From positions 19,956,713 to 20,020,712 of the forward strand of contig NC_040022.1 of assembly GCF_000972845.2 (NCBI RefSeq): 64,000 nucleotides of DNA, given 5' to 3'. The DNA is from Larimichthys crocea. Lineage: Eukaryota; Chordata; Actinopteri; Sciaenidae. The position numbers were made by a program, and so were the translations under genes. The notes below the pieces were generated by a model, which worked only from the letters and a program-made list of their open reading frames with translations, was not told the origin of the DNA and searched no databases. Positions 26,506 to 39,600 of this stretch are shown piece after piece (the stretch's first letter is position 1; each line of letters starts with the position of its first letter).

Positions 26506-26890
26506 CGACAGTGTTTTTTAGTTCCAGCTCAAATCCTGCAACTTTGTGCAACCATCGAAGTAAGCCAACATTTACAAAGGCCTCAGTCAACAACTCTATG
26601 TGAAGGAGATGTGTTGCACTGCACCAGACGGCAGGTCACAGCAGATGCTGACTGGGTTTCTTCTACCAGAAAAATGCATGTCTCTAGCCCTGTTTGAAAT
26701 AGCAACAGTTCAGTGCCTGATAAATGCCTTATTGTGACGAGTCCAAGGCACACCTGCGTAAAAATCATTATGTTTATTCATCGTCTTAATATGTCACTCC
26801 TGTCAGCTAGCAAAGAATAAGTCCTCATTAACATGGATTTCAAAAAAATTTCAGAGAAATATACCTTTTGTGTGCGCAGATGAAGTACCA

Positions 26891-27639
26891 TTACTCTGAA
26901 ACACTAGTGGCCACAGTGCTCCCTGTTCACACTTTAAAGTAGAAGAGGACCCTCCGGTGAGGCAGCAAACTCTTGGCTGTTGAAGTACTTAATTATCCTT
27001 CTCCCAAAATAAAATCTTCCTTAGTCACACTAATCAACTTGGAGCTCCATGAGCCATACAAATGTGCTGTAACTATTTGAAACAATAGCGGTCTTGTCGT
27101 GGCAATTATCCCTGAGCTAATTTGTCATTGTTCTCAGAAGGCTAATAGGTCCGGTCTAATGCTGTTCCAAGTTTTCTGAGAACTGTCCAGTTATTTATTG
27201 TTATGAAGCAATAACATTTACAGTCCAGCTGTGGAGTACAATGCTGTGGTATTTTGGTATTCTGATGCAGCCCCGCGGAGTATTGTCAGCTCAGGACTTT
27301 AAAAGGACTAAAAAGGAAAATTTCTTAGCCTGAGGTGGAATTACATTATTGGTCTTCACTAGGTATTGGATGTGTCAGTGCTTATTGAAAATAAGCTTTA
27401 CAGTGCATCTGATGCTTTCAATCCCTTTTAATAATAGATTCTTCTTTTAATGTTACCCTACTGATGTATAAGAAAATATGTAAATGTCAATATGAAGACT
27501 GGCTTATACCCATCTAATCATTTCACATGTCCCAAATGAAATAATTGGTTGGCCCCACCTGCCTGTCTACAGTAACTACGTGTGCTCATTGCACATGAAA
27601 ATCTAAATTTCTGACATGACCTGTTCTGTGCTTCTTGAT
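26891..27639. other. Gene-free stretch, candidate unique non-coding DNA
   Basis: No exon is seen. 27,060-27,300 is repeat-free with balanced composition and contains blocks such as GGCAATTATCCCTGAGC. It is a candidate conserved non-coding element, untested. Confidence 0.3.
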
Positions 27640-27913
27640 GCAGCTAGTCGTGGCATCTGTCAGAAATAATAATCATCCACTTCCTGTGGAGTTACAAACA
27701 TGTCTGTCTAGAATGGGTGAGAACATCCACAGTGGCTGTGGTGCAGCCAGAACACATCACTTAAGTAAGAGCTGGGTTACCTTAAAGACTGCATATACGC
27801 CACAGTTTCTCCTACATGCTCGGAAAGGGAGAGTAAGGTGAGTGGGATTCAGTTGGTTACATTCTGCAGGCTAACCACTAGATGCCACTAAATCCTGCAC
27901 ACTGGACCTTTAA
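27640..27913 (-). mobile_element. MITE-like copy 2 (truncated, reverse orientation)
   Basis: The right end CTGCACACTGGACCTTTAA and the inner CACTAGATGCCACTAAATCC and CACAGTTTCTCCTACATGC are the reverse of the family at 24,297. The other terminus was not found, so the copy appears truncated on its left. Confidence 0.65.
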
Positions 27914-29394
27914 ATATTAAAACAGTTCAGATAATGGAGACCCAAATTCTTTGTCAGTCAGGCAGCTTGAGTTACATCCTTATGTTATAATTTGTATATT
28001 TTGACACACTGGACCATGAATCCTTCAGTGTGAGTGAGGTTATAATAGCAGTGATTTAGATATACAGTAATTAGAGAACCTCCTGAGATCACCCAGATTT
28101 ATTGTCCAGATCTGTCTGGTTTGATAAAATATTCAACCATTTTTTTCATGCCAAAGAACATAAGAATTAAAAAAAAAAAAAGAAATACTTCAATACAGGC
28201 ACACTTTGATTTTCTGTTTAGAAACCTTTATGATTTTTAGTCTACCCTCAGGCCACTGTTCGTTGTGTTTTTAATTTCATCTCTGGATGCACGTCAGGCA
28301 GTAATTTGCCCATGGATATGTGTTCAATTGACTCTTGGATCAAAGCAGCCCATGAGGAGCTTGTTTTCTGTTGGACTTCATCAGTATGTCTGACCACTGA
28401 CTAACAGCACTCCCCTGTGGTGAGTTTCTATTGTTGCAGTTTCTGACAGTCATAATGAGATTGACAAGACTCACAGTTGAACCATTCATGAATTTCTATA
28501 TGTGTCTATGTGCATCTTTAATTCATACTTGCATCACATGTATCCTCTATCTTGCATGCAACCAGCACTAAAGCAAATGTATAAATAAGCATGTATCATC
28601 AATGTATCAGGTTATATTTATCTGATTGACAGGTAGAAAAATCCACTGCTACTTTAAATTGCACACCAGCTCTGCTTTGCAGCAGATCTGTCTTATTATC
28701 TTACGACGTCTTCATCTTGCAACAGAATGATTCTGTGCAGCCGTGGTTGGGGGCAAAAAGTCACCAACTCTCAAAAATAACTGGATGTTTTTATGTATTC
28801 TGTGTGCAAGTCATAAGCCATCAATGTTTAGATAGACATATTTCAGAACTCCCCGGGCTGGAAAACATAGATTAGTCTGGGAAATAAATGAAACCAAATA
28901 AAAGATGCATACAAACACTTGCAGAAAGGCAATTCCAGCTGAGTGTGTTTGTTGTCATTTTTAGATGCTTAACTGCCACAGAGATGATGAGTTGAATAGT
29001 TTATGGGTTTCTATTAGCATGTGACAAATATCTCACATTAAACACACTAAAACAGGTATGAGGCATGCATTTCTGTCTTTCATCATCAGCTGCTGAAACC
29101 TGGTTTGTATCTGTTTCTCTCTAAAAGTACATATTCCTGACTAACTACATTCATACATAATAACATTCGTTTGAAGTCTTGCTTCTAGACACCTGATAAA
29201 TGAGAGTCTGAAGGAAGAACTGAATGTTTGGTATTGGGTAGGTAGCATACAGTTGGTCTGTAGAGTTTTTTTTAAATTTTGGATGGTAAAATCAAAACAA
29301 TTTACTAAAAGACACTAAAAAGCTCCATATAGCTAAGGAGAACTGCACTGAGTCAGACGACAATTCTTTGTGGTAATCACCAATGACAGTATAA
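27914..29394. other. Gene-free AT-rich stretch
   Basis: No exon, RNA gene or repeat with a clear identity is recognised. Confidence 0.3.
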
Positions 29395-29885
29395 AGAATG
29401 GACAGTGTATGCGTGACGTCACTCAAAGGTTTCTGAAGAGCGCTTTGAAGCTCGAAATCTGCAGCTCTGGCTACCGCCATGTTGGTGTGATGCCTCTTCC
29501 GCCAACCGGCTAATCTTAAAATCTGCAAAGATGCGGATCATCAGCAGAACTGAGGTGGGCTGAATGACACCTGGGTGCTCAAACAAGCCACCTGTAACGG
29601 CACTCATCTCAGTCAGTCAAAGCAGCCATGCTGTTAATTATGCATAAGTTTAATCCCTTAATTTAATTTGAACAAGTGAGTTCAGACTCGGTACAGTTGT
29701 CATGGATGGGGAAATTAGCTAGAGACCAAAACTGTTTTTTGTACCAGGCTGTAAACATGTTTATTTCTGCTGTGAAGTTGAATATTTTATTATAGGGACT
29801 TATGGAGACTGACATGTTTTGTAGCCTCAAGTGGCTGTTTAAGGAACTGCAGTTTTTGACACTTGAGCATTGGCTTCACCTCACA
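29395..29885 (+). mobile_element. Non-autonomous DNA transposon-like repeat
   Basis: The motif order GCGTGACGTCACTCAAAGG, TTTCTGAAGAGCGCTTT, GTTAATTATGCATAAGTTTAA, TTTTTTGTACCAGGCTG and GGAACTGCAGTTTTTGACAC is one I know from a repeat widespread in teleosts. Short frames within it are not genes. Exact ends are uncertain. Confidence 0.7.
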
Positions 29886-32800
29886 GCCACAAAGGCTGCC
29901 GCTTGTCCACCACTAAAGGTGATCCCTTTCACATACAAGTAGTCATGTTGTCTATAGATAATATAAAAATATTGATTATACCGGCTTTAAAGAGTCATAA
30001 ATAATTAATAATTCAGCACCTTTAATAATGGCGGTATTCTCAAGAAACAGAAAAGTGACTTCTTTTTTTTTACCCATGCCTGACACATATCACAGCCCAG
30101 GTGGCCTTTTTTCAGTGGACTTGAGGTATTCAATCATAAGATATGATTCATAGCTCACCGGCATATGCCAACCCCCACCTGCAACCATCAATTCACAAGT
30201 TTTACCAGTCTAATGTAGAAATTATCAAAGGTACAATGTGTACTAAAATCTTCACAGCTACATCTAGAGACCCTGGATAGTGACACATGTCCCAGGCTCA
30301 CCACACATGTCTCAATGACAGTCTGACCGATGTGAGCTTTTAAAGGCACTGCACATCAGGTCTCTCATTTATCAAAAGTTTTACAAAGTCAACCCTCCTT
30401 CAATGTTGAGCTCAGTTTGAGGGGAGATTGGTCACTTTAATGTAACCCCCCCCTGGCAGGGACGATGGCAGGAGGAGTAAGAGAGTGTCCATGTTGGGGG
30501 TGTAAATGGTCAGTGGAAGGGTGAGCAAGATTACAAGGACAGAGGGGCCGATTGAAAAACAAGGAGAAAAGGGTGAGATGAGGAGAAAAAGCCAGGAGAT
30601 GGGGAGCAGCGGTGAATAAAGAAACAGGGCTAATGGCTGAGCCTACAGCTGGATCACTTGGATCAGGGGAACCCATAAATAAACATGTGACAGTGATTAA
30701 TATAGCATGGCAGGTCATCAGCACAGTTACCCATGTCCTCCAAGGACACTGCTGGCAAAGAAGGCCATTGGACAGTCTCACACACCTTGACTGATGAGCG
30801 GCTGATTGAGGTTCAGCATGTGAGGAGACGTCAATCGTCAAATGAACAAACTGAAAACAGAGAGCACACGAAGATGACCTTTAACCTGCGCTGTACGAAG
30901 TGAACAGTGCTGGATCGAAGGCAGGAGCGATGGGATCTATCAATCAGACTGGTGTGGAGACATATTGACTGTTATATAAGGTGGCAGTAATCAAGCCTAT
31001 CAGGGTTTAAGGAGTGATGAAGTGCAATGTTTCTGAGCTGCCTCATGGGCATAATGAGCAATATCTTGTAGTACCTATAATAGAATTTTTTTTTATTCCT
31101 GTTGGAAAAATAGTCCAACCTGGTGATATAAAATGATGAAACAGGTTGGTAAAAGTGAAAAATGATGGCAGTGCACTTGCACTGGTAGTAACATTCTACA
31201 CTTTTGCCATATAATACAGAGTAACTGGTGAAGTTTTGTCTATACCAATGTAGAAACATAAATCTTTTCTCAATCTTGTGAACTGAGGTTCTCGGGCACC
31301 ACGATGGACTTAATGTGGTTACTATTATAATGATGCGTTGCTGGGAGAACTAGTAAATTCCAGGAAGATAGAAAGAAAGTGGTGGCCCTGAAGGCACAGT
31401 CGTAGAGACTAGTCTAGTCTTCTAAAGGCATTTCTAATCTAGTGGAAATGCAGAACCAATTAATTCATAGTCAATTTTGGCACAATATGACTAACCACAT
31501 TCAATTCTGTGAGAACATCCTAAGAGAGTCCCTTGAAGCATTTCTCAATGTGGAAAAAATTAATTCTGAGATTTAGGACTGAAAATAATCAGTTTGCTTC
31601 TTTTTTTCACATGTAATTATAGAAGATATTGTGCCATATGCATGGGTAGCCAGGGGTAACAAGGATTTCGAGGGCATTCAGGGAGAGGTAGCAAACAAAA
31701 CCACAATAGCTCTCAGGAGAGAGGGCACAAATGTAATACAAATGCATTACAGCATTCGAACAATCGTGCAGAAGAGACAATAATTAGTACAATTTCAGGA
31801 AAAGGATGGACCAATCACAGAGCCTGCATGGGCCTGACAGACCCCCCTGTGTCAGCTAATGTTTACTGGACATGGACATCTGCTTAAGGAAGCTCCTCTA
31901 CAAAGCTACCAGCAAATCCTGCTTTCATCCACTTTCCACTGTTCAGGAATGACAGAGTTGTGATAGCTACCTAAGACCAGTACCATGATGGTAAACTGGC
32001 TGTGACATCAGTGATGCAGAAGCTACAAGTCTGGTTGCAGACCTATGCAGAAATACACTGTGTCACTGCTGGAAATGGTCAAAAAGGCACAAAAGAAAAC
32101 ACTATTTGGAACAACTGACTCCTCCTCAGTCTGAGGCACTATGCCAGCACATAATCATTTTGTTTGGCAGTCGGATAAAGATAAATAATTGCGATAAATA
32201 AAGTCTTTATCATCTCAGGTGAGTCCAATCCTAAAACTAATGGGTCTGTCCTGAGTCGTGGATCACATAATGAAACAGAGATTTTAATTGTGTTTACTCC
32301 TATGCGAGTGATGAGACTGTAATAGAAAGCGGAGATGTTGCAGATTGGTTTGTAATGAGAGCAGCTCACTGCAGTCTCTGGAGTTGCGTGCCCTCTGATA
32401 ATACTGTGTATGAGGACAAATGATGCAGCTCAGGTAGACACATTAGGTAATCTCTGCACAAAGAGCTGCTGATGCATCAACTAGAAAAAGTCTCAGGTGT
32501 TGTGCTGTGATTAAATGATAACAAATGAAATGAAGATTTTTTTAATATACAATAAGCAGTTTAGAAGAGTATAAAAAAAGATTAATTGGCTTAAGTATGG
32601 AACGGTGTTTCTTTGTTGGCTGTGGAGCTCTAAGCTTTCCCCCGGCAATGCAACAATTACTGAGGCTCCACGAGTGACTTAGTAAAAACGCTCATGCTCA
32701 CTCTTGCAGTTCATTGAAACTGAAAAGAAAAGCAAAAGAGGGACTGAGACAAATTGAACATTTTTAACACACCTAACCACTAAATCTCAGATGCAGTCTG

Positions 32801-33837
32801 CAGAGTGTTGAAGTAGTGATGTAAAAAAGTTTAGTTACCTTGTCTTCATCTAGTCGATATCTCAGAACCTTCATCCATTCTGTGATCTCAAAGATTTCTG
32901 CCAGTAATATGATAGCAGGGTCACAGCAGCACCATCAGGTCCAAGATTTAGGTGGTTCTATATACAGAATATGGCAGAGATATTTGTATTAATGCATAAT
33001 CACGTTTGTTGACAAAACCTAACCACTGAGACATTTTCCAAACAGCTTTTTTAGTTAAATTCGCCACTGAGCAGCTTCCATAGAAATGAATGGAGCCACA
33101 CCTTCATCACTACTTGCAGTTTTCTTTATCATCAATGGTGATGACCACTAACACACTAGCTAGCTGGAACAAAGTAGCACTACTCACCTCCTCGGTGACA
33201 GTAGCTCCCTGAGCTTCTTTCTTTCTCTGTACTCAGTTCTTTATTTTCCCTGCTGTATTTTGTTCTCAAGTTTCATTCCATTAAATGTTCTCAATACACT
33301 GAAAACCCTTGTCAATAATGACACCCCTGAGCATTGAACTGCAGTCAGCATCCTGTTGCTCGTGCTTACACCCAATAGGCAAGAATAAACATCATCAAAT
33401 TACAATCAATTATTGTATCAATACAATCAATCAATACAATTATTTAGCATAATGTTACATTAGCCAAGACACAGCCAGCTTAGCTTGTAGATAACAATTA
33501 GTTATACACCTTTGTTTTGTCCTGTTACATAATTTATTCTTGGCTTAAATCAATATGTATTACGTTGGCTGTTCAAGTTATTTGGTAAGGTATAAGTATG
33601 TTAAGTAACATTACAGTGAACGAGCCAGCTGCAACCCTATTTTCCTGGAAAACTTGCCGAGTCATTTACATTTAAATCAGTCCAGAGGCTCCAGTCCAAA
33701 GAAGGGCTAGGTTAGGTAATTAAGTAAAGTAATTAAAGTGATGTTAAATGCCTCACAATCTTAGATATGGAATCTCTAAATAAAGAGTTTTGTTGAAGAT
33801 GGAAAACTGGCAAATAGTCACACAGTTTACTCTATTT
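29886..33837. other. Gene-free stretch
   Basis: No exon is supported. A 134-codon minus-strand frame at 30,437-30,841 has no recognisable domain. 33,395-33,440 is an AATCAATTATTGTATC-type low-complexity tract. Confidence 0.3.
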
Positions 33838-33998
33838 GAGGGGTGTCGTTTGGCTCGGTTGGTGGGGCTTAGTCCTTGACGCGGCGGCCCAAGGTTTGAA
33901 TCCGACCTGTGGCTCTTTCCCGCGTGTCATTCCCCATTTCTCTCTCCCTACATTCCTGTCACTCTTCAAGCTGTCTCTGTCAAATAAAGCTTAAAAAA
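33838..33998 (+). mobile_element. tRNA-derived SINE
   Basis: The tRNA-like head has an A box TGGCTCGGTTGG at 33,851-33,862 and a B box GGTTTGAATCC at 33,893-33,903. The body CTGTGGCTCTTTCCCGCGTG, then TCATTCCCC, CTCTCTCCC and the tail TCAAATAAAGCTTAAAAA are those of a common teleost SINE family. It is present near full length. Confidence 0.85.
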
Positions 33999-35099
33999 CT
34001 GTTTGAAAAACAGCCCCCTTGTAGATTGTCTCTTAGAGAGCTGATTTATTCTTTAAATATAATCGGCTCTGTATGCATCTTGGTCAAAATTGCTTAATGA
34101 CCAAACTGATCTTTACTTAAGTGTTTATCTGCTCATGCAAAAGAATAATTACATTGGACAATGCTGTAGTCCGATTTTCTTAACTCTAAGACATAAAAGC
34201 ACAAGCTTTGAAAAAAAGGTCTGCTACTGAAAAAAAAAAAATAATAATATAATAGTGTACGTTTTACTCATCTGAGACAGTTTGCCAAGTGTTCTATGGG
34301 AGTGCCAACTGATCTATGGGAGTAACGAAGCAGAAGGCTCCAAAGCTGTGGAGCTGTGGAGCTGTGCAAGCAAGAAAAAAGCTGCTGAGGTGTTCTAATG
34401 AAAAGGCCAAGGGTTCAATGTCATCCTAGATACACCACTGTGGTGAAATACTCTGACATTTTGAACTTTTTCATTTAACAGTTTTTTTTATCATGCTTTT
34501 GTCTCGTCAATCAGCAGCTCTGTTTTATTATCATTCATCTTTTGCACGCCTGTGTGTGTGTGTGTTGGCTCGAGGACTGGCCTAGAATATAACACAGGTC
34601 AATTCAATTCTGATTTTATCCAACTTTTCTCCGTTTGTTAAAGATACATTTTAAATGGGACATGTGCGGTAATAGCTTTTTAATCTGATAAGAGCTGAGA
34701 GAGCAAAAATGCATATGTAAGCAGAACCAGACTCAAGGTTAGATTGCTCATTGTCACCATCTTGTGGTCAGAAATGGAGCCACACTTCCTTTGACACTCA
34801 GCATTAATGTTATAAATGTGTCTTGCGCTGCTCCAAAACAAGGAAAAACCGCAGGGACACCTACACCTCATGAATTATTGACAAAGTGCATGGTCTGATC
34901 CCATCGCACATTATATTTCCCAAAGCTATCAGCCTAACCCTCTTCCAGCTGCATAATTACTCACTTTAATTTAGCAAAATTACAAAATGCATAATTCAAA
35001 TCAGGAAACATACCGGAAGATATATAGCGCACGCATATACTTCATCAAAGTGTAGAGCAGTTAAGCAGTTAGTAAAAGTCGAGCAAAAGGTGTGGTATA
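33999..35099. other. Gene-free stretch beyond the putative wac 3' UTR
   Basis: A short (TG)n tract lies at 34,551-34,564 and repeated GGAGCTGTG units at about 34,348-34,366. Nothing else is recognised. Confidence 0.3.
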
Positions 35100-36574
35100 A
35101 TATTTTATTCTCATATTTTATGGAATACAAAGCCCCCAACCCCCCCACCCCTCCAACCCCAAAAAAAGTGTGCACATCAGATGTGGTGGAAACTATTCAG
35201 GACGAGGAAAAAGAACAGGCAAGAGACAAAGGAAGTTGCTTAATGAGCGTAGAAGTGTACGACTGCAGTTTAATGTGATGTTCATATAAAAAGTATACCC
35301 TCTCAGTGTGAATGAACTTTTTAAAAAAGTAGCCAGATCTGGCTAGTCAGTTGATAAAAGGGCTGCAGCCACGACAGCTGTCAACAAAAATGAATAAAAC
35401 AAACAAAAACAAAAAAAACACGGGTTTCTTTTTTGTTTTGTTTTTTGAAAAAATAAATCGTCTTTCCATTTTATCATTTCCAATATGACGACAAGGACGT
35501 AATGAACCGTGTGCAACAATAATTTAGCTTTACATGACCGTAGATTTGAGTCACTTTTCTTTTACTCTCTTGCTAAGCTGCACAAAAAGGAATGAAATAT
35601 TTCCAAAATGGGAGAGAAACAAAAATGTTGACAATCATACAAAAAAAAAAAAAAAAAAAAAAAGGGGGGATAAGAAAGCGGCCAGCAGGGCTACAAATGA
35701 ATTTAACCTCATATGTACTAACAGCCAACCTAGGTCCAATAATGTAGGCTTTTCCTCAAAATGGCTCTGAAACATCTGGTGTGTTTCACTCAACTTCCCA
35801 GTGAATTTGTACCACTGGAACCACGATGCAGATTCCCACCAACTGGGACGAAACGACTGAAGCACATTGAAGTATTTTCAGAAGGTCTTCGCTAATCTCA
35901 TGACATGTAAAACCAACCAGCTTGAAGACACACTGGAATGGCAAAAAACCACTGACAAGTATAGTGAATAAAAAAGAACATTAGTAACATCACTGCCATT
36001 TAATCCATACATTTCATGACAAAGTCCGTTCGAGAAGAGTTCACACTCCACCCTCTCAGAACTATGTCACACCGATTATTATGAAATGGTTTGTTTTAGT
36101 TGATTTTTTTCCCCAAGAATGAAGAATTGTAATCTTTTCCTGACCACTACACATCAAAAAGCACACCAGAAAACAAGTTAACCCAATACAATACACACAA
36201 TCCAAGGTTCACAGTCCGAAAAGGTGCTGTTTGAAAAAAAGAGCCTCAGGTCCTCTATGTCCACTGTGTTAAAGTGTCCGAGTCGGTGAACTGACAGTTT
36301 CACCTTTCAGCAAGAGCAATTCATGTGGTGGACACTGGAAAAACTATTTTTTATTTTTTTTTTAAAGGAAAAGAAAAAAAAAAAAAAGACAGGATGTTCA
36401 GGATGATGGAGCTTCACCTTGTCAGCTTCTGTCTTATTTGTCTTCTAACAGTTTTTCTCTGTTGCTCTAGTAGGGAGAATAAACAGGCCGTGGCAGGCTT
36501 GCTGTCCATGTCTATTCCTCTTCCGCAATTGTTTTAATCCATCCATCCTGGTCCTTTCTTCTCTGGTCAGCTCC
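35100..36574 (-). other. Probable wac 3' UTR
   Basis: This non-coding stretch lies directly downstream of the wac stop. On the minus strand AATAAA signals are visible at 36,355-36,350 and 35,109-35,104, so transcript ends near 36,330 or 35,085 are possible. The stretch around 35,760-35,870 looks unique. A run of about 24 A on the plus strand at 35,640 would be transcribed as U. The extent is an inference without transcript data. Confidence 0.5.
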
Positions 36575-36644
36575 TCACACCATGTAGGAGTTCTGGTTCT
36601 TCAGCTTGTCCAGCTCTTTGCTCTGCTGCCTCAGAAACAGGATT
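36575..36644 (-). CDS. wac: wac coding exon 13 (stop codon)
   Basis: This exon encodes [20 protein letters not shown], then MV and a TGA stop at 36,577-36,575. The acceptor is GCTACAG. It is the end of the coiled coil and the canonical WAC C-terminus. Confidence 0.95.
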
Positions 36645-39600
36645 CTGTAGCAGAGAAGAAAAAGACGTCAATGTGTTGCTGTGAAAATCTTCGTCTGTTA
36701 CTGTGAATCTCTCTGTAAACGTAACATTCGCCTCACCTCTGTTCCCTCAGCGTGGCTTGAATTTCACACACTCTGACCAGGGAGCGAAGGTTTTTCATCT
36801 CTGTGCAGATCTCAGACATGTACAAGCTGCCCATGTTGTGGATGTCCTCACGCAACCGAGCCGCCTGGTGGAAAGGGTACGAGTGCTCGCTGTGAGTTCA
36901 ACATGCTTCAACCAACGTCAAGGATCAACATGAGCTTCCTGATTCTGAACTAAACCAAACAAAGTTAAGCTGAAGGTTTACTCTTGACCTTGTTATTGGA
37001 TGTTTCACAGAAAGATTACAATCATGAGGAGCGCTTACATGGTTTTTCTAAAGCTTTCAACTACAACTAATGGCTTACATCTGCAGATGAAGTTACTCAG
37101 TTGTCAAGGAGACAATTCAGCTATTATGGTTTATTGGAACCTTGGAGAAAGAGTTGTTGTTTAGCCGCTAGTGACAGATGTAGTTAAAAGCAGCCTTTGA
37201 CATTCTGAACATCACAATCCCGGATCGTGGCTCCGTCTCTGCGTTCACACACATCTCCGTACAGAAGTTGTACCCATTGCTCAGCAAAAAATAATAATTA
37301 TTATAAATACATTTCTCCTCATTCTCACTGACATCTGCTCACAAACTCAATGGCTTCCACTGCACATCAGTGGAAGCCATGTTTACTTTCAAACAATGTG
37401 CCGCTGCTCTTCTAGACTGGATCTGAACAGTAGCTCCAAAATGAGAGCTGTGGTTTGCAGTGCTAATATAGCGTAAAAGTCTGTTTGTCCTTGCAGCCTC
37501 CTCAGTAGTCAACACACTCTCGGCTTTCGTAGCTCCATAATGATGGTGTGACTAAAACAACTATTAAGCAGCAGTAACATATAAAACATCGCTGTGGTGG
37601 ACAGTACCTGTTTCTCAGTGTTCTCTGAAGGCCATCCTTGGATATGTCTGATGAGGTTCTCATCAAAATGAGCTGCCAGGGTGGGGGTGAAGGAGCCAGG
37701 GGTGTCGGCCTGGGTTTGGCTGTTACTGCTGGAGGAGACGTGGGGCAACGCAGCACCAGGTACGTTTGATCCCGCGCACAGAATCTCCTGGCTGGTGGAG
37801 CGAGACAACTGATTAACTGTCTGTAGTCGGTGTGAAAGCCAAGAGCATTTTCCCTATTAGGCAGAGACACTGCGGATCATCCCTGTCTGTAACACTTATT
37901 TCAAACCACTTATCATCATCTCAGAATAACTCAAACACTGCTCGACATATTTTTGACAGAAAGCGGGTGAATAACGACCTTCCATGGTGGATTTCAGCAC
38001 TTAAGTGCCATGATGAGCCCAAGTTGTGCATCAAAAAAGTAACATACATCTAATCCAGGGAACTGCTTCATTAGAAGTGGCAAAAGTGTCGCTGCTTTAA
38101 AACTTAAGACAACTCGTAGACAATACACAGCGCTCGCTGTAGAAGCTTCGTTTGGAACTGCCTCCAAAGAACTATCAAACAAATTTGTAATTCAGGTGGA
38201 CTGTCTCTGTGTGGATTTTAATTTGTTTGCCTTCTTCCAAGCAATCCATCATCACAAACAAAACGGTGTGTTCGAGTGATACCCGATTGTTTCTACCTTC
38301 TCTGCTGGAGAGTTCTGGGGTCCTCTGGACGCTTCTCTGCGGTCTGAGACAGGGGGACTGATCCTTGTTTACCTGAAGACATACTGCCCTGAAGAGGCAA
38401 GAACAGACGGCGAGAGGGGAATGAAAACAAAAGCGGAGAAAGAAAAAGATGTTGAAGCAAGTGGAGAAGAAACAGGAAGATTGGTTGAGTCACAAGCGAG
38501 GGGAAATACTAGTCCATTCATTGTATTGGACTTTTCTGTTTTGTTTGGTTTTTTTGGTTACTTTTGGAGACTCACCCTTGTTTGTGAGGATGTGATGCTG
38601 CCAGAGTGCACGCCCAGAATGGATTTCTGGTTGCTCTGTGGTGTGCCGTTGCGTGGTGAGACGTACGGCCGCGGTGATGATGCATCCGACGTCAGGGAGA
38701 CGGGCGACTGACTAGAGTGCTGGGCTGAAACAGGAAGACGTAGATTCAGTACGAGGGTGTAAGACGACCATTACAATGTTTTTCCTTTTGTGTAAATCAT
38801 CTTCTACAAACAATGTTACCCTTGTCTTGTTTTTCTACATTTTTTACAGTGTTAACTTACATAAAATGTTAAATTTCATTGACTGAAGGTCAGTGGCAAC
38901 AAATTGAATCTTACGCTCCACTTAAAAAAAAACCTGATGGGTGTCGACAGGGAGAGCAGGGTCAATTCAAAGAAAACAGGAAATTAGTTTGTGTAGCAGA
39001 TGGTGATATACAGCGAGGAGGCCGTACCTTGGTTGGAGTGCTGAGCAGCTGAGAGCAGAGCAGTGACGTTGAAAGCGGGTCCAGCAGTGAGGAGCTTATG
39101 AAGCACAGACCGCAAGGAAGCTTGGGTGACAGCAGCTGCCAAGACTGGAGGGAGGAAAGAGGAAACACACACATACATATACACAAGTGAGTGAGCAAGG
39201 ACACATAACAGGTGAGTGCACAAACACGCATGGTTAAGGTTCAGAAAACACAGTTAAGATAAGAGAAGATTAATCTTTTCACCAGCCACAGGTGCCGGTT
39301 CATGTAAAAGTCATTTTACCCGCAAACAGCTGGAGGGAGGAGGGGAGGGGGGGGTCAAACAACAACAAGCGCACATGTGTGTCAGGTTCACATGAGATAG
39401 CGAGAAATTCATCCAACGCCCCGATTAGGAAGAGCAGAACCACGTCACCCATTAATAACACAATGAAAACACACAATTAAGAGATAAGGTGTGGACAGGT
39501 ATTGACATTTTTCAGCATACGTGCAGGGACTTTATGAACAGCTGTGTGCAGACGAGCTACCATACTGGACCAAATATAAGACAACACCTGCTTCTGAAAA

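Larger units (their letters stand above)
24940..26890 (+). mobile_element. Tc1-like DNA transposon relic with two nested insertions
   Basis: The left end ACTCAGCAAAAATATAAAC and inner CAGCATGATTATTGCACA match a teleost Tc1-like element with long terminal inverted repeats. The transposase region is recognisable by ACCTCATGTTACAGCATGAT, GAAGCTGAAAACATCCC and GAAGGAGATGTGTTGCACTG, but large parts are deleted and no long frame remains. The right inverted repeat (AAGGCACACCTGCGTAAAAAT, GAAATATACCTTTTGTGTG) ends near 26,890. It is broken at about 25,575-25,786 and 25,867-26,505 by unrelated inserts. It is inactive. Confidence 0.8.

Noticed and set aside
30437..30841. 134-codon minus-strand open frame
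   Set aside because: Low-complexity Pro/Ser/His-rich translation, no domain, no splice evidence.
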